Assembly: GCF_963855985.1 (NCBI RefSeq)
Contig: NC_087118.1
Location: forward strand, 10,560,501 to 10,624,500
Origin: Ostrinia nubilalis
Lineage: Eukaryota > Arthropoda > Insecta > Lepidoptera > Crambidae
Length of the DNA stretch: 64,000 bases
Direction of reading: 5' to 3'
The position numbers and the translations under genes were made by a program. The first letter of the stretch is position 1. Every line of letters begins with the position of its first letter. The notes below the pieces were generated by a model, which did no database searches, had not been told where the DNA came from, and saw nothing but the letters and a program-made list of their open reading frames with translations. This document shows positions 30,525 to 42,819 of the stretch, in pieces.

Positions 30525-31542
30525 CCTACGTGTGGTTTTCAAGATTTTGACGTGTATAGAAAAATACAAAATTTGACCAAAATCAGCGTTTATAATAATT
30601 TTAAATGCTTAAAAACTTTATTTTCCACGACTTTTGTGAATGAGGTGTAATGGAACTATCACGTTACATCCTCCAGCAGTAATCAGCCATCATATACCGA
30701 TCCCATCTGCCTTGGTACCTCTCTTCCAATGGTTTTTAGGTCTTGATAGCATCGCTCTCCCTATTCTTAGCTATAGCATGCTATAGTGACCCAAGATTCC
30801 CTGGGAATTGGTCAAGATGACTGTGGAGGTAGTGCTCTTTGGTGAAAATTATGACATCCTGAGTTTTTAAGGCATGTTTCACAATTTCAGAGTAGTTACT
30901 GGGCTAGTGATTTCCGAAAAAAAATTTTGTAATTTTAATTAACAAAATCTATGCAAATCGTTCCAAATAGTCCATGGAACTTAAGAAATCAGTATCTTGA
31001 TTTTTATAGACCATTAAAAATTACTTTATAAATTAATTTAAAAAAAAAATTATGCTTAAACTAGGATTTTTTTTTGTTCTTTCCTCACTTTCTCCACTCT
31101 GAACTTCATGTTACGGCTTCTTTGACCATTGTAACATGGCCTTAAGTGTTCACAGCAGATTATACAAACAATTTTGGGTATCCACGACTTGAATACAACC
31201 ACAATTTCCGACTTAAAGTAAGAAAAATAAGCACTTTTAATAAAATATTGCCTGAATTTTTGAACTTTTTAACTGTGTACACACCACAAATGTAACAAAA
31301 ATACATTTTGATTATTGAGACAACTTCTTGGCAATGTAGACATGATATTAAAATAAATGCATTTATAAAAATGTACCGATAACACTACAAACTGTGCAAC
31401 CAAAGTACCGATTAAAGCTAAATTTTAAAACTGAGGGTAGATCCAAAACTACACGTAGGAAAAAAAAAAGAAAAATATTTTTATTATTACTAATACACAC
31501 CTAATAATAAACTATCAACAGAATCTCGGCACCATTTTCATT
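30525..31542. mobile_element. ~1-kb element inserted in BEL1 env
   Basis: It is flanked by a 7-bp direct repeat TTGATTT (30518-30524, 31543-31549) and separates two parts of env. A 15-bp inverted pair, CCTACGTGTGGTTTT (30525-30539) and its near complement (31445-31459), suggests terminal repeats, but about 80 bp lies beyond the right one. A decayed minus-strand coding trace sits near 30660-30715. The class is unresolved. Confidence 0.5.
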
Positions 31543-31984
31543 TTGATTTTTTGTTGACCAGTGTTATATTATTAATTGGTGCCATTTTAGGGATGTATAA
31601 ATTAGGCCAGATCTTGAATTCGCTGGAGTGTGTTTTATGTGGAAATATAGACAGCTTATCCGTCTTTATGATGCAACCATGACCTACGGTAACTAGACCT
31701 TCGGCTTGTAATTGATGCGCGGTCACTTGATCGCCGCACATAGCTCTGACGTTGCATTGTTTACAACAAAAGTAAATGTAGGTGTTTGTGGCGTAACTTT
31801 CTTGCCATGTGTTTTTGCACGGGTTTACTTGCGTTTTGCATTCAGAATGTTCTATTTCACATAGGTTCTTGTCTTCATTTAACTGATATTCTGGTTTCCA
31901 ACTGTGGCAGAAGTGCATATCAAACTGCACTAAACAGGCATTGACGTCACTCTCACTCATAGGTATGTAAGGATCTTTTTTCAT
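31538..31984 (-). pseudogene. BEL1 env Cys-rich ectodomain part
   Basis: About 149 codons with at least 12 cysteines, including CCKQC, typical of the disulphide-rich membrane-distal domain of insect F-type fusion proteins. It continues the env gene beyond the 13.3-kb LTR element on its right. The frame ends at a stop just before the ~1-kb element. Confidence 0.7.
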
Positions 31985-31995
31985 GTTTATAGATA

Positions 31996-32433
31996 TGTCG
32001 GAGAACGGTCAGAAGGGGCAGGACATTATGTTTCACCAGGAAGTTAAATAAAACGATGTATAGTTTTAACACTATAGATTGTTGTATTTCGGTAAGAATA
32101 CAATAATAACAATAATAATATTCGAGCAGTCTCACACACAGGACCGAGACAACAATACCGAGCGGCGGGTGAGGCCAGAATGCCCCGACTACGGTCGTGC
32201 TCGTTCTTTTATACAGCCATCCCCACCCAAACCGGCTAGCAGGTAGCGCCCGACCTGTCTCGGTACGGTCAATACAACTCCTTTTACTTATTGCAAACTA
32301 TTTTATAACATAACTAGGCATTTACAATAAATCAAATTATAATTTATTACATTTAAAATTAATGTTGTTATTATTATTTGGTTTTATTAAAATGATTACT
32401 AAGTAATTACATGACAATCAATATTCTACGACA
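31996..32433 (-). repeat. element E left LTR
   Basis: A 438-bp LTR with the undisturbed ATGCCCCGACT target that the Jockey LINE used in the other LTR. Confidence 0.93.
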
Positions 32434-32539
32434 CGGCCTTCCTGACGTTTCACACGTCCTCGGGTGATGAGTACTCTTGAGAATCATCTGCAAATGAGAT
32501 AAAATTTATGGATTATATTGCTCGGCCAAACCTGACTTC

Positions 32540-32820
32540 AAAAATGAGGGTACTTTCTACTCAGAGTTTTTATACTACTTACTCAAAGGGTTCATACTAA
32601 TCAAAGGGTACATACTACTCAAAGGGTTCATACTACTCAAAGGGTTCATACTACTCAAAGGGTTCATACTACTCAAAGGGTTCATACTACTCAAAGGGTT
32701 CATACTACTCAAAGGGTTCATACTACTCAAAGGGTTCATACTACTCAAAGGGTTCATACTAAAATGGTTCATACTAATCAAATGGTTCATACTACTCAAA
32801 GATTTTATACTACTCGAAGA
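32540..32820. repeat. 18-bp minisatellite
   Basis: About eleven copies of CTACTCAAAGGGTTCATA, with diverged copies at both ends. They lie inside element E next to its left LTR. Confidence 0.95.
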
Positions 32821-32959
32821 TTTTATAAATGATCAACACAAAGGAAATTCTTCAATAAAACTAAAATTGTATTTTATATCTTCTATACACAAAATTGACA
32901 CAAGTTACCGAATACCTAGCGCAGGTTGCCCAACCCGGTGTTACCCGAGGCAGCCACCG

Positions 32960-33420
32960 CCACCCAAGGCAGCCTCCGCTCCACACAGGAGCCCCCGCTC
33001 CACACAGGAGCTCCGCTCCACACGGGAGCCCGTCATAGTTATAAGTCATCTCCACACAGGAGCCAGTTGTAGTCATAAGTCACCTCCACACAGGAGCCAG
33101 TCACAGTCATAAGTCACCTCCACACAGGAGCGCCCCACACAGGAGCCCCGCCCCACACAGGAGCCCCGCTCCACACAGGAGCGCTCCACACAGGAGCCTA
33201 ATCATAGTCATAAGTCACCTCCACACAGGAGCGCCCCACACAGGAGCCCCGCCCCACACAGGGGCCCCGCTCCACACAGGAGCGCTCCACACAGGAGCCT
33301 AATCATAGTCATAAGTCATCTCCACACAGGAGCGCCCCACACAGGAGCCCCGCCCCACACAGGGGCCCCGCTCCACACAGGAGCCAGTCATAGTCATAAG
33401 TCGTGCAGGATCATTATCCA
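32960..33420. repeat. CCACACAGGAGC minisatellite with higher order
   Basis: Short units CCACACAGGAGC with variable spacers, arranged in longer repeats that also include TCATAGTCATAAGTCA. At least two longer repeats of about 100 bp are nearly identical. Confidence 0.9.
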
Positions 33421-33600
33421 CGATGGTAGATAAGACCCCCACAGCCCTCCCAGTCATAGTCGCAAGTCATGAGTCTTGTATAAGTCATAAGTCACTTATT
33501 CCACTAACAAAATACATTGTGCGGGATCATTATCCACAATGGTAGATAAGACCCTCACAGCTCGCCCATGCTAGCCCAGATCGTCACCCAATAGAGCAGG
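33400..33600. repeat. two-copy repeat GGATCATTATCCAC
   Basis: A block GG(A/G)ATCATTATCCAC(G/A)ATGGTAGATAAGACC occurs at about 33408 and 33522 with TCATAAGTCA words between. It probably continues the preceding minisatellite region. No gene. Confidence 0.7.
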
Positions 33601-34103
33601 TGAGACTTCAGCAATAATCAACATCAGTTTGACGTGATAAGGTATTTTCAGACTAGGTTTTAAAGGTATTGCCCGGAAAGCTCTATAATATAACTGTGCT
33701 TTATTACATTTGAATTAAATTACCAACGTATGAGACTATTACATTGTATACAAATTTTAACACGTTCACTGCGTTACGGGGCCCTTTCAGCCCCGTGCAC
33801 GACTTTTCCCCAGTGCGGGACTAGAAATAGTTTTCGTTCACTCTGGTGCGGGAGTTGTATCTCTGGTGTTTACAGCAGTGTGAAAGAGATAACTATACTT
33901 TTGTGTTGTTTGTGAATTATGGAGCTTTTTGACATTATAAAAATATACGGGGTCTAATGAACCCCGTACCGACCAGACAGTAGAAATGACCTTTTAGTGC
34001 GATACGGGGCTGAAAACCCCCGTACGAATTTATCGTGCGCCCGTACGGGGTTGTAGGCTTATTCGCATTAGTGCAGTGACAGACGTCACATCAAATATCG
34101 ATA

Positions 34104-34322
34104 ATGAAGCGCTCACGACGTATGTTAGAAATGTCACGTAACAAAAACGATGACGAAACTCCCGTTTCACCAAGGTCATCCCACCGACAGTCAGCTTCTT
34201 TACCAATGTTGCGAAAAGTTTTCCAGCGGCATCCAACACCTGTTCAATATGATATTATCACGAGCCCTAGTACCGGACAAAATTATCAAGAATTACGTAA
34301 TGTGAATCAGAGTGAAGGATAA
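34104..34322 (+). CDS. small hypothetical ORF in the piggyBac-like element
   Basis: 73 codons, ATG-started, basic at the N-terminus (MKRSRRMLEMSRNK), Ser/Arg-rich, with no recognised domain. It might be a leftover of a transposase N-terminus. That is a guess from position alone, and it may not be expressed. Confidence 0.25.
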   Translation: MKRSRRMLEMSRNKNDDETPVSPRSSHRQSASLPMLRKVFQRHPTPVQYDIITSPSTGQNYQELRNVNQSEG

Positions 34323-34843
34323 GTCCCAGAAGTTAATTTTCCGAGAAGTCCAAATAAATAAAATTTTAAGCTCACAATTTTGAAGAATATTATTGTCATA
34401 AAACCAGCAGACTCGGCTTTTCAACCGCTTTTCAACTTGACCCATGTTGGATACTGATTAAACGTTTTCTTTTAAATAAAAGTTATCGTTTTTATTTACT
34501 CACATCACTACTATTTTCATCGATAAAATATGTTTTTGTTCGCTACGGGGCACAAAATACTCGTATTTTTAGTATGAATAGTGCGATACGGGGTTCAATG
34601 TGTCCCGAATTTTCTTTGGTTTTTAATTTATTTATTATACTTCGTATCTACTAACGAAACGAGATTACCATAGCCTATGTAATAATTTATTTAATAAAAA
34701 AATAAAAATAAAAAAAAAGTAAAATTTCATAAAGTTATAGGTGATTAACACATTGTAGGTGTACGGGGTACTTTAATACCCGTAACGCACGTTGAAGTAG
34801 TACATTAAAGGGGTGCAATATTCCCCGTGACGCACCAGTTTAA

Positions 34844-36292
34844 CCTATATATGCCCAGAACTATTTAGGTCACAGATTTTTATGTAATTTGGTATATTTA
34901 CTCTATGTAGGCCCCTAATCATGAACCACGATGAGTTTTTGGATTTCAGTACTTGGAACTATTTTTTTTTCAGTTGGTCGAAAACGACCGCCTGTGCATA
35001 TATGAGACTTGAATATAGATGTTCGTGGTATAATGTATTTTCAAATAATAGTCGTATTCATCATAGAATTAGTTCACTAATTTGAACCGATTATAGCAAA
35101 TAGTGTATAATAATCATATTTTGTTTATTTAGGAACTTGAATAATAATACAGTTAGTACAATTTAGGCTGCAAAACATTTTTCATGGAGATTTATACCGC
35201 ACTTACTGCATTTCTTCACAGTAATGTTTTTACATACTGCATAATTTCTACGAATCTCACCGGTGAGGATCAAATGCTCAGCATCATACCGCCTTACACT
35301 TAGTGGTATATTAGACGGCACTGGGCGTGTTGAAGGTCCAGGCTGAATTCAAGGAGATCCATATTTTGGAAGCAAATTTCCAGCAATTTACTTTCGAAAC
35401 TCCAGAGTCATTATTGACGGTGACATCAATCAACCATGTGAGAATACCATAAACAGTTTTTTTCATTCTCATTAATAACTCTGATATAATAGCGAGATCA
35501 CTTGGAGCATTTGTAGACACTTTAGAGATTCGAAGGTAAAGTGCTAAAAATTTGCTTCTAATAAATGGATCTCCTCGAACTCAGCCTGGACCTTCAACAC
35601 GCACAATGCCTTCTAATATACCACTAAAAGGCGGTATGTGTGCTTAGTATTTGATCCTCACCGGTCAGATTCGTAGAAATTGTGCAGGATGCAAAAACAA
35701 ACAAGTGTTTTGCAGCATTTCATGGCTAAATTGTACTAACTGTGTAATTATACAAGTTCCTAAATTAACCAAATATCATTATTTTACAATATTTGCTATA
35801 ATTTGATGAAATTATAAACTAATTATATAATAAACACTACTTTTATTTGAAATACTTTATACTATGAAAACCTACATTCTGGTCTCATATATGCCCATGC
35901 GGTCGTTTTCGACCAACAGAACTTTTGTAACAAATAACAAAGCACATATTTATATTTTCACAACACTTCTTACTTACTTACCTTGGAAATATATTAATTT
36001 CATTATTTTAATCGCAATAATCGTTCAAAACAGAATAAATAAAAGAATACTTACAGTTTTGTGAGACTGGGTGCACTAATTTCAACAACAAAAAAATCTT
36101 TGAAGTTCAATGTCAAATTCGAAAAAAACTGGAGGCGAACGAACTTATTAACTGTTATATTTAACTAGGAAGTTCTTCCAAGATTATATTTATGGCATTA
36201 AAACAGAAAACAAACGTACAGTTTTTTTTTAATGAGCATCGCAAGAGAACATGTATCATTGGGTCGTTTTCGTGCCTCTGGGCATATATGGG
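34844..36292. mobile_element. inner piggyBac-like foldback (TTAA)
   Basis: 1449 bp bounded by TTAA (34840-34843, 36293-36296), with ends CCTATATATGCCCAGA and CCCATATATGCCCAGA (reverse complement). Most of it is an inverted repeat: the arm at about 34972-35400 returns in reverse at about 35530-35925, including GGTCGTTTTCGACCA-type palindromes. No transposase. Confidence 0.85.
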
Positions 36293-36329
36293 TTAAAGAC
36301 CTTAGTTTTAAGCTCCCGCAGTAAACGTG

Positions 36330-36715
36330 TTAAAAGTACAGTTTTTTACTTTTTGTTAATTAAAATGTATTATACAGTGAATGACTTTTTAAGTAATAGA
36401 ATGATGTGACATCGGTAATGAAACTTAATTTGACATTTACAATTAATTTGAGTCTAAAACTAAATGTAGCAATAATAATTAACATAACTTTTGTATTATT
36501 ATTATGCTGCTGTTATGTATAAGAGCTGTGGTTTTCTGAATAAAGAAAAATTAAATAAAAAAATATAACTATAAGAACAAGAACTTTTGCACGTCGCATG
36601 CGACAGAATATGCTGGAATTAACTAAATTAACACCAATCTGTAAGCATGTTCCTGCAAATAAATGATTTTATTTATTATTTTATTATGTGATACTCGGTA
36701 TTTACTACTCGGTTG
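36330..36715. other. internal sequence of element E, unassigned
   Basis: A+T-rich sequence with an AATAAAGAAAAATTAAATAAA stretch near 36540. No coding frame is supported. Confidence 0.35.
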
Positions 36716-37515
36716 GTACTAAATTCATTTATTTTTGCAAATTAACCCTACCACTGCTTCGGGACAACAAATGGGCCAGTGCTGAGAAGAAGCAGCGCAA
36801 GAAACTCAGTCACTATTGTCAGCCTCCTTTTCAAGGTTTTACAGTCTTTAAAATATACAAATTATAGTTATAAGTATTGATGCGAGCTAGGTAGTTAAAC
36901 ATTCCAAACATTTTTATCTTTTATATAATCATCAACTTTATAGTAGCCCTATTTCATTAAGGTGCTTTTGATATGTGCTTTAAATTTATGAATGGGCAAT
37001 TCTACAACAGTTTGTGGTAATTTATTGAAAAGTTTAATACATTTCCCCATAAATGAATTACCAATCTTGTGCAGTCTGAAATTTGGAGCGGCGAGTTTAT
37101 TTTTGTTTCTTGTATTGAACTTGTGTAAATCACTCTTTCTAGTAAATTGCTCTATATTTTTGCGAACATATAAAAGGTTTTCATAAATGAACTGTGAAGC
37201 TACTGTCAGTATATTAATCTCCTTAAAGAATTCTATCAAGGAAAATCGGGGTCCAAGGTTATAAATGGCCCGCACTGCTCTCTTCTGCAGAACAAACACA
37301 GTTTCAATGTCCGCAGCTGAGCCCCACAACAATATGCCGTATGACAAATAAACTAGCCTTGCCTTTTCAATGTCACTTAATTGCCTTATCTTTCTCACTG
37401 CAAAAGCAGCTGAACTGAGCCTTGCTGACAAGGTTTCAATATGAGGACCCCACTGAAGTTTAGAGTCTAAAGTGATTCCCAAGACTACATTTTGTAATTT
37501 GGTGTCACGAAGCAA
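36716..37515 (-). pseudogene. CR1-type LINE 3' piece (RT C-terminus)
   Basis: A minus frame at 37515-36949 encodes the C-terminal part of the LINE RT (LGITLDSKLQWGPHIE, KARLVYLSYGILLWGSA) and is clearly related to the ORF at 4320. The 3' UTR to about 36716 contains the same GCTGAGAAGAAGC motif. It is 5'-truncated and diverged. Confidence 0.85.
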
Positions 37516-39333
37516 ATCGAAAGTAGCTGGTAAATGCTATGCCATCATAGAATGTGCGGTATCCAAGTTGAAAAAAAAAAAAAAAAAAGACAAATGACAC
37601 GGTCCTCTATTTCAAGCAACTTATGTGCTTTCAGAAATGAGGAAACTTAACTTTTAGTACTACTAGATATTCTTTCTACAACTAGTTTCCTATACTCTAT
37701 CCACTCTTTAAAATAAAAGCCATCCAAGTAGATGTCTAGTGATACTAACTAGTAACCATAGCTATCTATTAGAAACTACCTAGCTTTTAGAAATCCAATC
37801 ATTACTATTCACAATTCCTAATAATTGCTACATTGAAGTCACTAAGGCCATGTGGTACATCATCATTACCAAAAATTACTTTAAAAATCGAATGAGTCCC
37901 AGGTATCACAATTGCGGTCCACATTTTGATACCCTACCTCGGGAGCCTAAGTCAACCAATGACTTCATACTCTTAGCTACACACGGCCAGATCCTACTGC
38001 ACCACCCAGAACTATCGCACTACCTAATTCCCAGGGACTACTCAGAACAGATACCGGTTTCTAATAGGATACGGCTACGATATTCCGGATCCGACCTAAC
38101 AATTGAGAAAACTGCTTGCAGTTAACGAGATGGGATATTAAATAATGTAGTATTTTCTAAAATCGACACTTAACATTTAAGAACATAGAAGGAGCCAGGG
38201 CTATGTAACACTTCAATAATATTAGTCACTAATAAATTCGTAGGACACTCGAGTATCTCCATTTCCCACACTAATTACCATTACTGAAACTGTACCATTA
38301 AGTACTAGATATCACAACGCTGTGTGCATCACCCATCGACTACACACTACGATTTACGGCTCAAAAGCAAATTCGAGTTCCCATTACAGAAAAATCATCA
38401 TCACCGCTACTGTGAACAGCATGTACCTCGACTTCAACTTTAGACTGGTACAAAACCCTATGGCATTTTTCTCAATTGATCATGAATAGGTAAGCAAGTG
38501 CAAAGTGGCAAAGCTGCTACTTTCCCGAGATAAAATCTTATTTTAAGCCTACCGCCCGTATTCTATTACACGAGTACCTACTACAAGGTAAACCGATAAT
38601 GAATTCAGGAAGTCTATTTAAGCGATTCTAATAGTTTCAGTATATTTACATCCGTCACGATAATATTCAGATCAGTGGTGAACCGTGATAGGTTCAAATA
38701 GTTTACAATAACATTTTTCACTCAATGCACGTGACGTAATTTATTGCATGTTCATAATGGCGCACTTTTTTTTTATACTATTTGTACCACTGAGCCAAAC
38801 TAAAAATTGTTTTGAGTTAAGATTAAATTATCACTTATGATTGGATGTAATACTAATTTGCAAACTACTACCTTTAACCATAATTATGGTAAAACATGAA
38901 TATTCATCAACTGAAAACTACCTTGTCTTAAAAAACCTACTATAACGAAAATAAAAGATAAAAGTCAAAAAGTACAAGTGCATTTTAGTCAAATATAAAG
39001 AAAGCATCATGAATAGTAGGTATGCAAGTGCCACAACTCTGAAAGCCATCCCTGTGACTATAGATTTCAAAATAATGTAATCATCCCTGTGATTTCGAAC
39101 ATGGTGATAGTCAATTGAAAAAAAATAATAACACGGGCCTTCTATTTCTGCATTTCGGTGTTTGAAGGGCTCCAGAACAGCCGATAAATGACTTAGCGGA
39201 GTAACATTGACGTGAGGGTTGTTAGAAATATTTTAAAAACATGGCCATAATGTTCCTTGAGTTTTTGCCTGTACGGCAGAAAGGAGAAAAAAAAAAATTT
39301 GAAGTGGGCTGGCCTTCTTTATCCCGCTTCTGA
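37516..39333. other. right internal part of element E, unassigned
   Basis: It begins with an A-run (about 37570-37587). A 91-codon plus frame at 37850-38125 has no recognisable domain. The last 90 bp contain an A-rich tract and end CCCGCTTCTGA at the LTR. Nothing resembles gag, protease, RT or integrase. Confidence 0.45.
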
Positions 39334-39882
39334 TGTCAGAGAACGGTCAGAAGGGGCAGGACATTATGTTTCACCAGGAAGTTAAATAAAACGATGTATA
39401 GTTTTAACACTATAGATTGTTGTATTTCGGTAAGAATACAATAATAACAATAATAATATTCGAGCAGTCTCACACACAGGACCGAGACAACAATACCGAG
39501 CGGCGGGTGAGGCCAGAATGCCCCGACTTTTTTGAAGGGACGCGCGCTGGTAGCTTGAGGAGCTTTTCCAGCTTCACCGGGCAGGGTGGCGAGTACAGAA
39601 GGTACTCTAGCCGTTTGGCGATCGTCGGTGCGCGTGCCGACGAGGCCGAGTGTGGGCTTCGCGAAGCGAAGCCCAGGCTCGTCCGCGTCGGTCGCAGACC
39701 GACGTTCGCGATCGGGCCGTATCGAGCGCATAAGGCGCCCGATCAGTGGCGAACCCAATTAGAGGGTTGCCCACCGCGGTGTTGGACCAAAGTCCAGCCT
39801 ACGGCGGGCTCACTCTAAGTGGGCCCGATCGAGGGGACTACGGACGCGGCCTGAGGGCGCCACGGTAGGCTCGGACCTCGGC

Positions 39883-42819
39883 TCAGGCCGTGTCCGGGGG
39901 ACGGATAGGGGAGAACCGGCCCGGTACATGTCTGTACCGTCCGAAATGGAAAGCAGGGCCTCGTACTCGCCGGCGAGTACGGTGTAACGAGCTACTGTGT
40001 TGTGGAGTAGTTGGCGTGCTTAAGGCAGTGATGTCTGTGTTAAGAAATTCGGTAATAGGATCGTCCGGGTCGTCTAGGACATGCCTAGGTCGTCGGTATT
40101 GGGCAGCGACATCTTTCTGGGGTGTATACGTGGCGGCGCTAACGATAAGAGGGTTCTTGTGGTTGATCGCTTTATCAAAGTAGCGGCGAGAGGCTTCTTT
40201 CATAAAGTGATCAATCGATGGGATCTCGAAATCTCTATGGAGATTCGTATTACGCACGAACCACGGGGCATCCGCGGCTCGGCGTAAGAATTTGTTTTGG
40301 AGGGTCTGGAATTTCTTAAGGTCTGTGCAGGAAGTGTGAGCAAACACCGGACTGGCGTAAGTCAACACTGGACGGATGCAGGTTTTGTAAATTGTCAACT
40401 TATTTCTAAGTGACAATTTACTTTTCCTTCCAACTAGGTGGTAGAGTCGGTGGATGTAGTGGTTCGCACGGCTCAAGACGCGTCTGAGGTGCGGAGCGAA
40501 CGATAATCTCTGGTCGAGAGTGACACCTAAGTACTTGGCCTCACTTTTCCAAGGAATAGTTTGGTCAAATAAGGTGAGATGGGTGGGGACATTAGGACGA
40601 GTGCGAACCGGAGGACGTTTCGCAGACAAAGCCCTAGAAAAGTACACTGCTGCACTTTTTTCGGGATTTACCTCGATACGCCACTTCCTGAACCATTCGC
40701 CTAATTGTGTGACTGCGCGTTGGAGCGCCAAGATGACGTAATTCCGATTACGTCCGGACTTGTAGAGTGCGGTGTCGTCCGCAAACAGGGCTAAATCCGT
40801 ATTCGGATATTTGGGGATGTCATTGACGTACAATGAAAAGAGGATGGGCGAGAGCACGGAGCCCTGGGGGACTCCGGCTCTTATGGGGCGGGGGGAGGAG
40901 AGGGAGCCATCTACTCGGTAACGAAAGGTGCGATTCGATAAAAAGTCACGTAAGATGTGCACGAGACTGTCCGGCACACCGAGTTCGTAAAGCTTGTAAA
41001 TCAAGCCATTGTGCCAGACTTTATCGAATGCCTTCGCTACGTCGAAGAATAGCACTCCTGTCCCTACGGGTGGCTTAGCAGTGAGGCCGCTAAGTATGTG
41101 CTCCGTTAAGCGGTGCACCTGTTGTACGCAGGAATGTGAGGCGCGGAAGCCAAACTGTTCGTTTATTAAGAGATTATTAGAAAAAACATAATCTCTTAAT
41201 CGAGAGACAATTATACGTTCGTATAACTTACCCATGGTCTTTAAGAGACTGATGGGTCTGTAGCTTGTGGGGTCAGCCAGTTTCTTACCGGGCTTCGGGA
41301 TGCCAATGACTTCTGCCTCTTTCCACGCGTCGGGAAAGATGCAGTGAGACATGGCCGCGTTGAAAATAGCAACCAAGAGGTATACTAGGGGGGCGGGCAG
41401 GGCGCGTAAGACTCTATTAGAGATACGGTCCGGGCCGGGGGCTTTGTTGGGACGGAAACCTTTGATTATCGTTCGCACCTCGTCGACGTTGGTCGGGTCT
41501 AGGGTTGTGGTCGGATGGAGGGCGGCTCTACGTTCGACTTCGCTGTCCACCATGCGGAGGTGGGCAGAGTCTACTGAGAGGGTACTGGGGGAGCACTGTG
41601 CTTCTAGACTGTCGGCTAGACATTCGGCTTTGGCGTCGTCGTCAAACGCAAGCGTTTGATCGGGACGTAAAAGCGGTGGCGTGGACGCTACGGTGTCAGA
41701 CTTAAAGGCTCTCGTCAACTTCCAATAGGCTTGGTGAGATGGCGAGATTTCTTTAAGTAGATCATCCCACTGATTGTTACGGAGTTCCGCGATACGAGCC
41801 TTGACAGCGCGCTGTAAGGAACGTAGGCGGACTCTGTTTTCCTCGGTTGGATAAGCGTCATAATCGCGAGTGGCTGCGTTCTTTGCCCTCAATAGTTCTC
41901 GCGCGTCGTCCGGCAACCTGAGACGGTGGTTAGCCATCGCAGGCACTTGCCTAGACGAGTCGCCGATGGCGACCGAGATGTGACTAGTGAGCGCATCGAT
42001 CGCGTGAATAGTTTCGTGAGGCGAAACTATATCGTCGGGGATTGAGGACAGTTGTGGGCTCTGACAGTTCCCAAGTTTTACCTTGAGTTTGTCCCAGTCC
42101 ACAATTGTCTTCATAGTGGGTGTAGACTCAGGAGAGCCTAGTTGTAGTACGACCGGGCGATGGTCAGAAGTGAGCGCGTGCATGGTTTCTATAGAGTGTA
42201 GGCGGAGGCCTATATTCTTTAGAATTGCCATGTCCAGAATGTCGGGCCGATGCTCGACATTGTAAGGATAGTGAGTGGGCGTCATAGGGACTAAGATATC
42301 AAAGATGAGTTCCTCAGAGAGTTCGCTTAACATGTTGCCATTGGCAGTGGATGTTACGCAACCCCAATGAGTGTGTTTGCTATTAAAGTCGCCGCCAAGA
42401 ATGACTGCACTTTTCATAGCAAAGAGGGCCTGAAAGTCGCTCCTTAAGGGAGTCTTGTTCGGGGAGAGGTAAACCGAGCCGATGAGGATGGGCTCGTGTC
42501 CAGTCATGGCTAGCCGACAGAGTGAGACTTCTAGGTTAGAGAGAGAAGGGGGATCGACTAAAGCACAGTGCAGAGAACGCTTATAATAAATAAGCGTGCC
42601 GCCGCCACGTGTGGGCCTATCGTGTCTAATGATATTGTAGTTCGCTATCCTAGGATTGCGAATAGAGGGTGTTAGGAGGGTCTCTTGAACCAGAAAGATG
42701 TCGACCTGGTGGTCGGTAAGGAACTGAGTAACCTCGTCCTTCTGCTGTCTAAGACCGTTAGCGTTGAAAAAAGCTAAGGTGATTGACCGGGGTTTGATCC
42801 TAGCGGTGGGATTAGCCAT
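39883..42819 (-). CDS. Jockey ORF2: endonuclease and reverse transcriptase
   Basis: ATG at 42819, about 978 codons. The N-terminal 230 residues form an apurinic-type endonuclease: FFNANGL, a QETLL block with the catalytic Glu, GGDFNSKHTHWG and a SDHRP block. The reverse transcriptase lies at about 440-760 with SYRPISLL, FDVAKAFDKVWH, AGVPQGSVLSP and the catalytic FADD. A C-terminal zinc-finger-poor tail ends at 39883. The protein nicks target DNA and primes reverse transcription on it. I place the start at the ATG overlapping the ORF1 stop, since the longer upstream frame has no ATG. Long antisense frames here are shadows of the GC-rich coding strand. Confidence 0.93.
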   Translation of the reverse strand: MANPTARIKPRSITLAFFNANGLRQQKDEVTQFLTDHQVDIFLVQETLLTPSIRNPRIANYNIIRHDRPTRGGGTLIYYKRSLHCALVDPPSLSNLEVSLCRLAMTGHEPILIGSVYLSPNKTPLRSDFQALFAMKSAVILGGDFNSKHTHWGCVTSTANGNMLSELSEELIFDILVPMTPTHYPYNVEHRPDILDMAILKNIGLRLHSIETMHALTSDHRPVVLQLGSPESTPTMKTIVDWDKLKVKLGNCQSPQLSSIPDDIVSPHETIHAIDALTSHISVAIGDSSRQVPAMANHRLRLPDDARELLRAKNAATRDYDAYPTEENRVRLRSLQRAVKARIAELRNNQWDDLLKEISPSHQAYWKLTRAFKSDTVASTPPLLRPDQTLAFDDDAKAECLADSLEAQCSPSTLSVDSAHLRMVDSEVERRAALHPTTTLDPTNVDEVRTIIKGFRPNKAPGPDRISNRVLRALPAPLVYLLVAIFNAAMSHCIFPDAWKEAEVIGIPKPGKKLADPTSYRPISLLKTMGKLYERIIVSRLRDYVFSNNLLINEQFGFRASHSCVQQVHRLTEHILSGLTAKPPVGTGVLFFDVAKAFDKVWHNGLIYKLYELGVPDSLVHILRDFLSNRTFRYRVDGSLSSPRPIRAGVPQGSVLSPILFSLYVNDIPKYPNTDLALFADDTALYKSGRNRNYVILALQRAVTQLGEWFRKWRIEVNPEKSAAVYFSRALSAKRPPVRTRPNVPTHLTLFDQTIPWKSEAKYLGVTLDQRLSFAPHLRRVLSRANHYIHRLYHLVGRKSKLSLRNKLTIYKTCIRPVLTYASPVFAHTSCTDLKKFQTLQNKFLRRAADAPWFVRNTNLHRDFEIPSIDHFMKEASRRYFDKAINHKNPLIVSAATYTPQKDVAAQYRRPRHVLDDPDDPITEFLNTDITALSTPTTPQHSSSLHRTRRRVRGPAFHFGRYRHVPGRFSPIRPPDTA

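Larger units (their letters stand above)
33761..36329. mobile_element. outer piggyBac-like element (TTAA)
   Basis: 2569 bp bounded by TTAA (33757-33760, 36330-36333). Terminal repeats are CACGTTCACTGCG on the left and CACGTTTACTGCG (reverse complement) on the right. The left half carries about eight small hairpins of TACGGGG...CCCCGTA type. A 73-codon plus frame (34104-34322) is the only ORF of note and shows no transposase motif. A second TTAA element sits inside. Confidence 0.85.

Noticed and set aside
32582..33410. CRISPR array
   Set aside because: Repeats are contiguous or separated by other repeats, not by unique spacers, and the setting is an animal genome. They are minisatellites.
37850..38125. 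91-codon gene in element E
   Set aside because: ATG-started, but no domain, no relation to gag or pol and no second copy in the window; I leave it as unassigned sequence.
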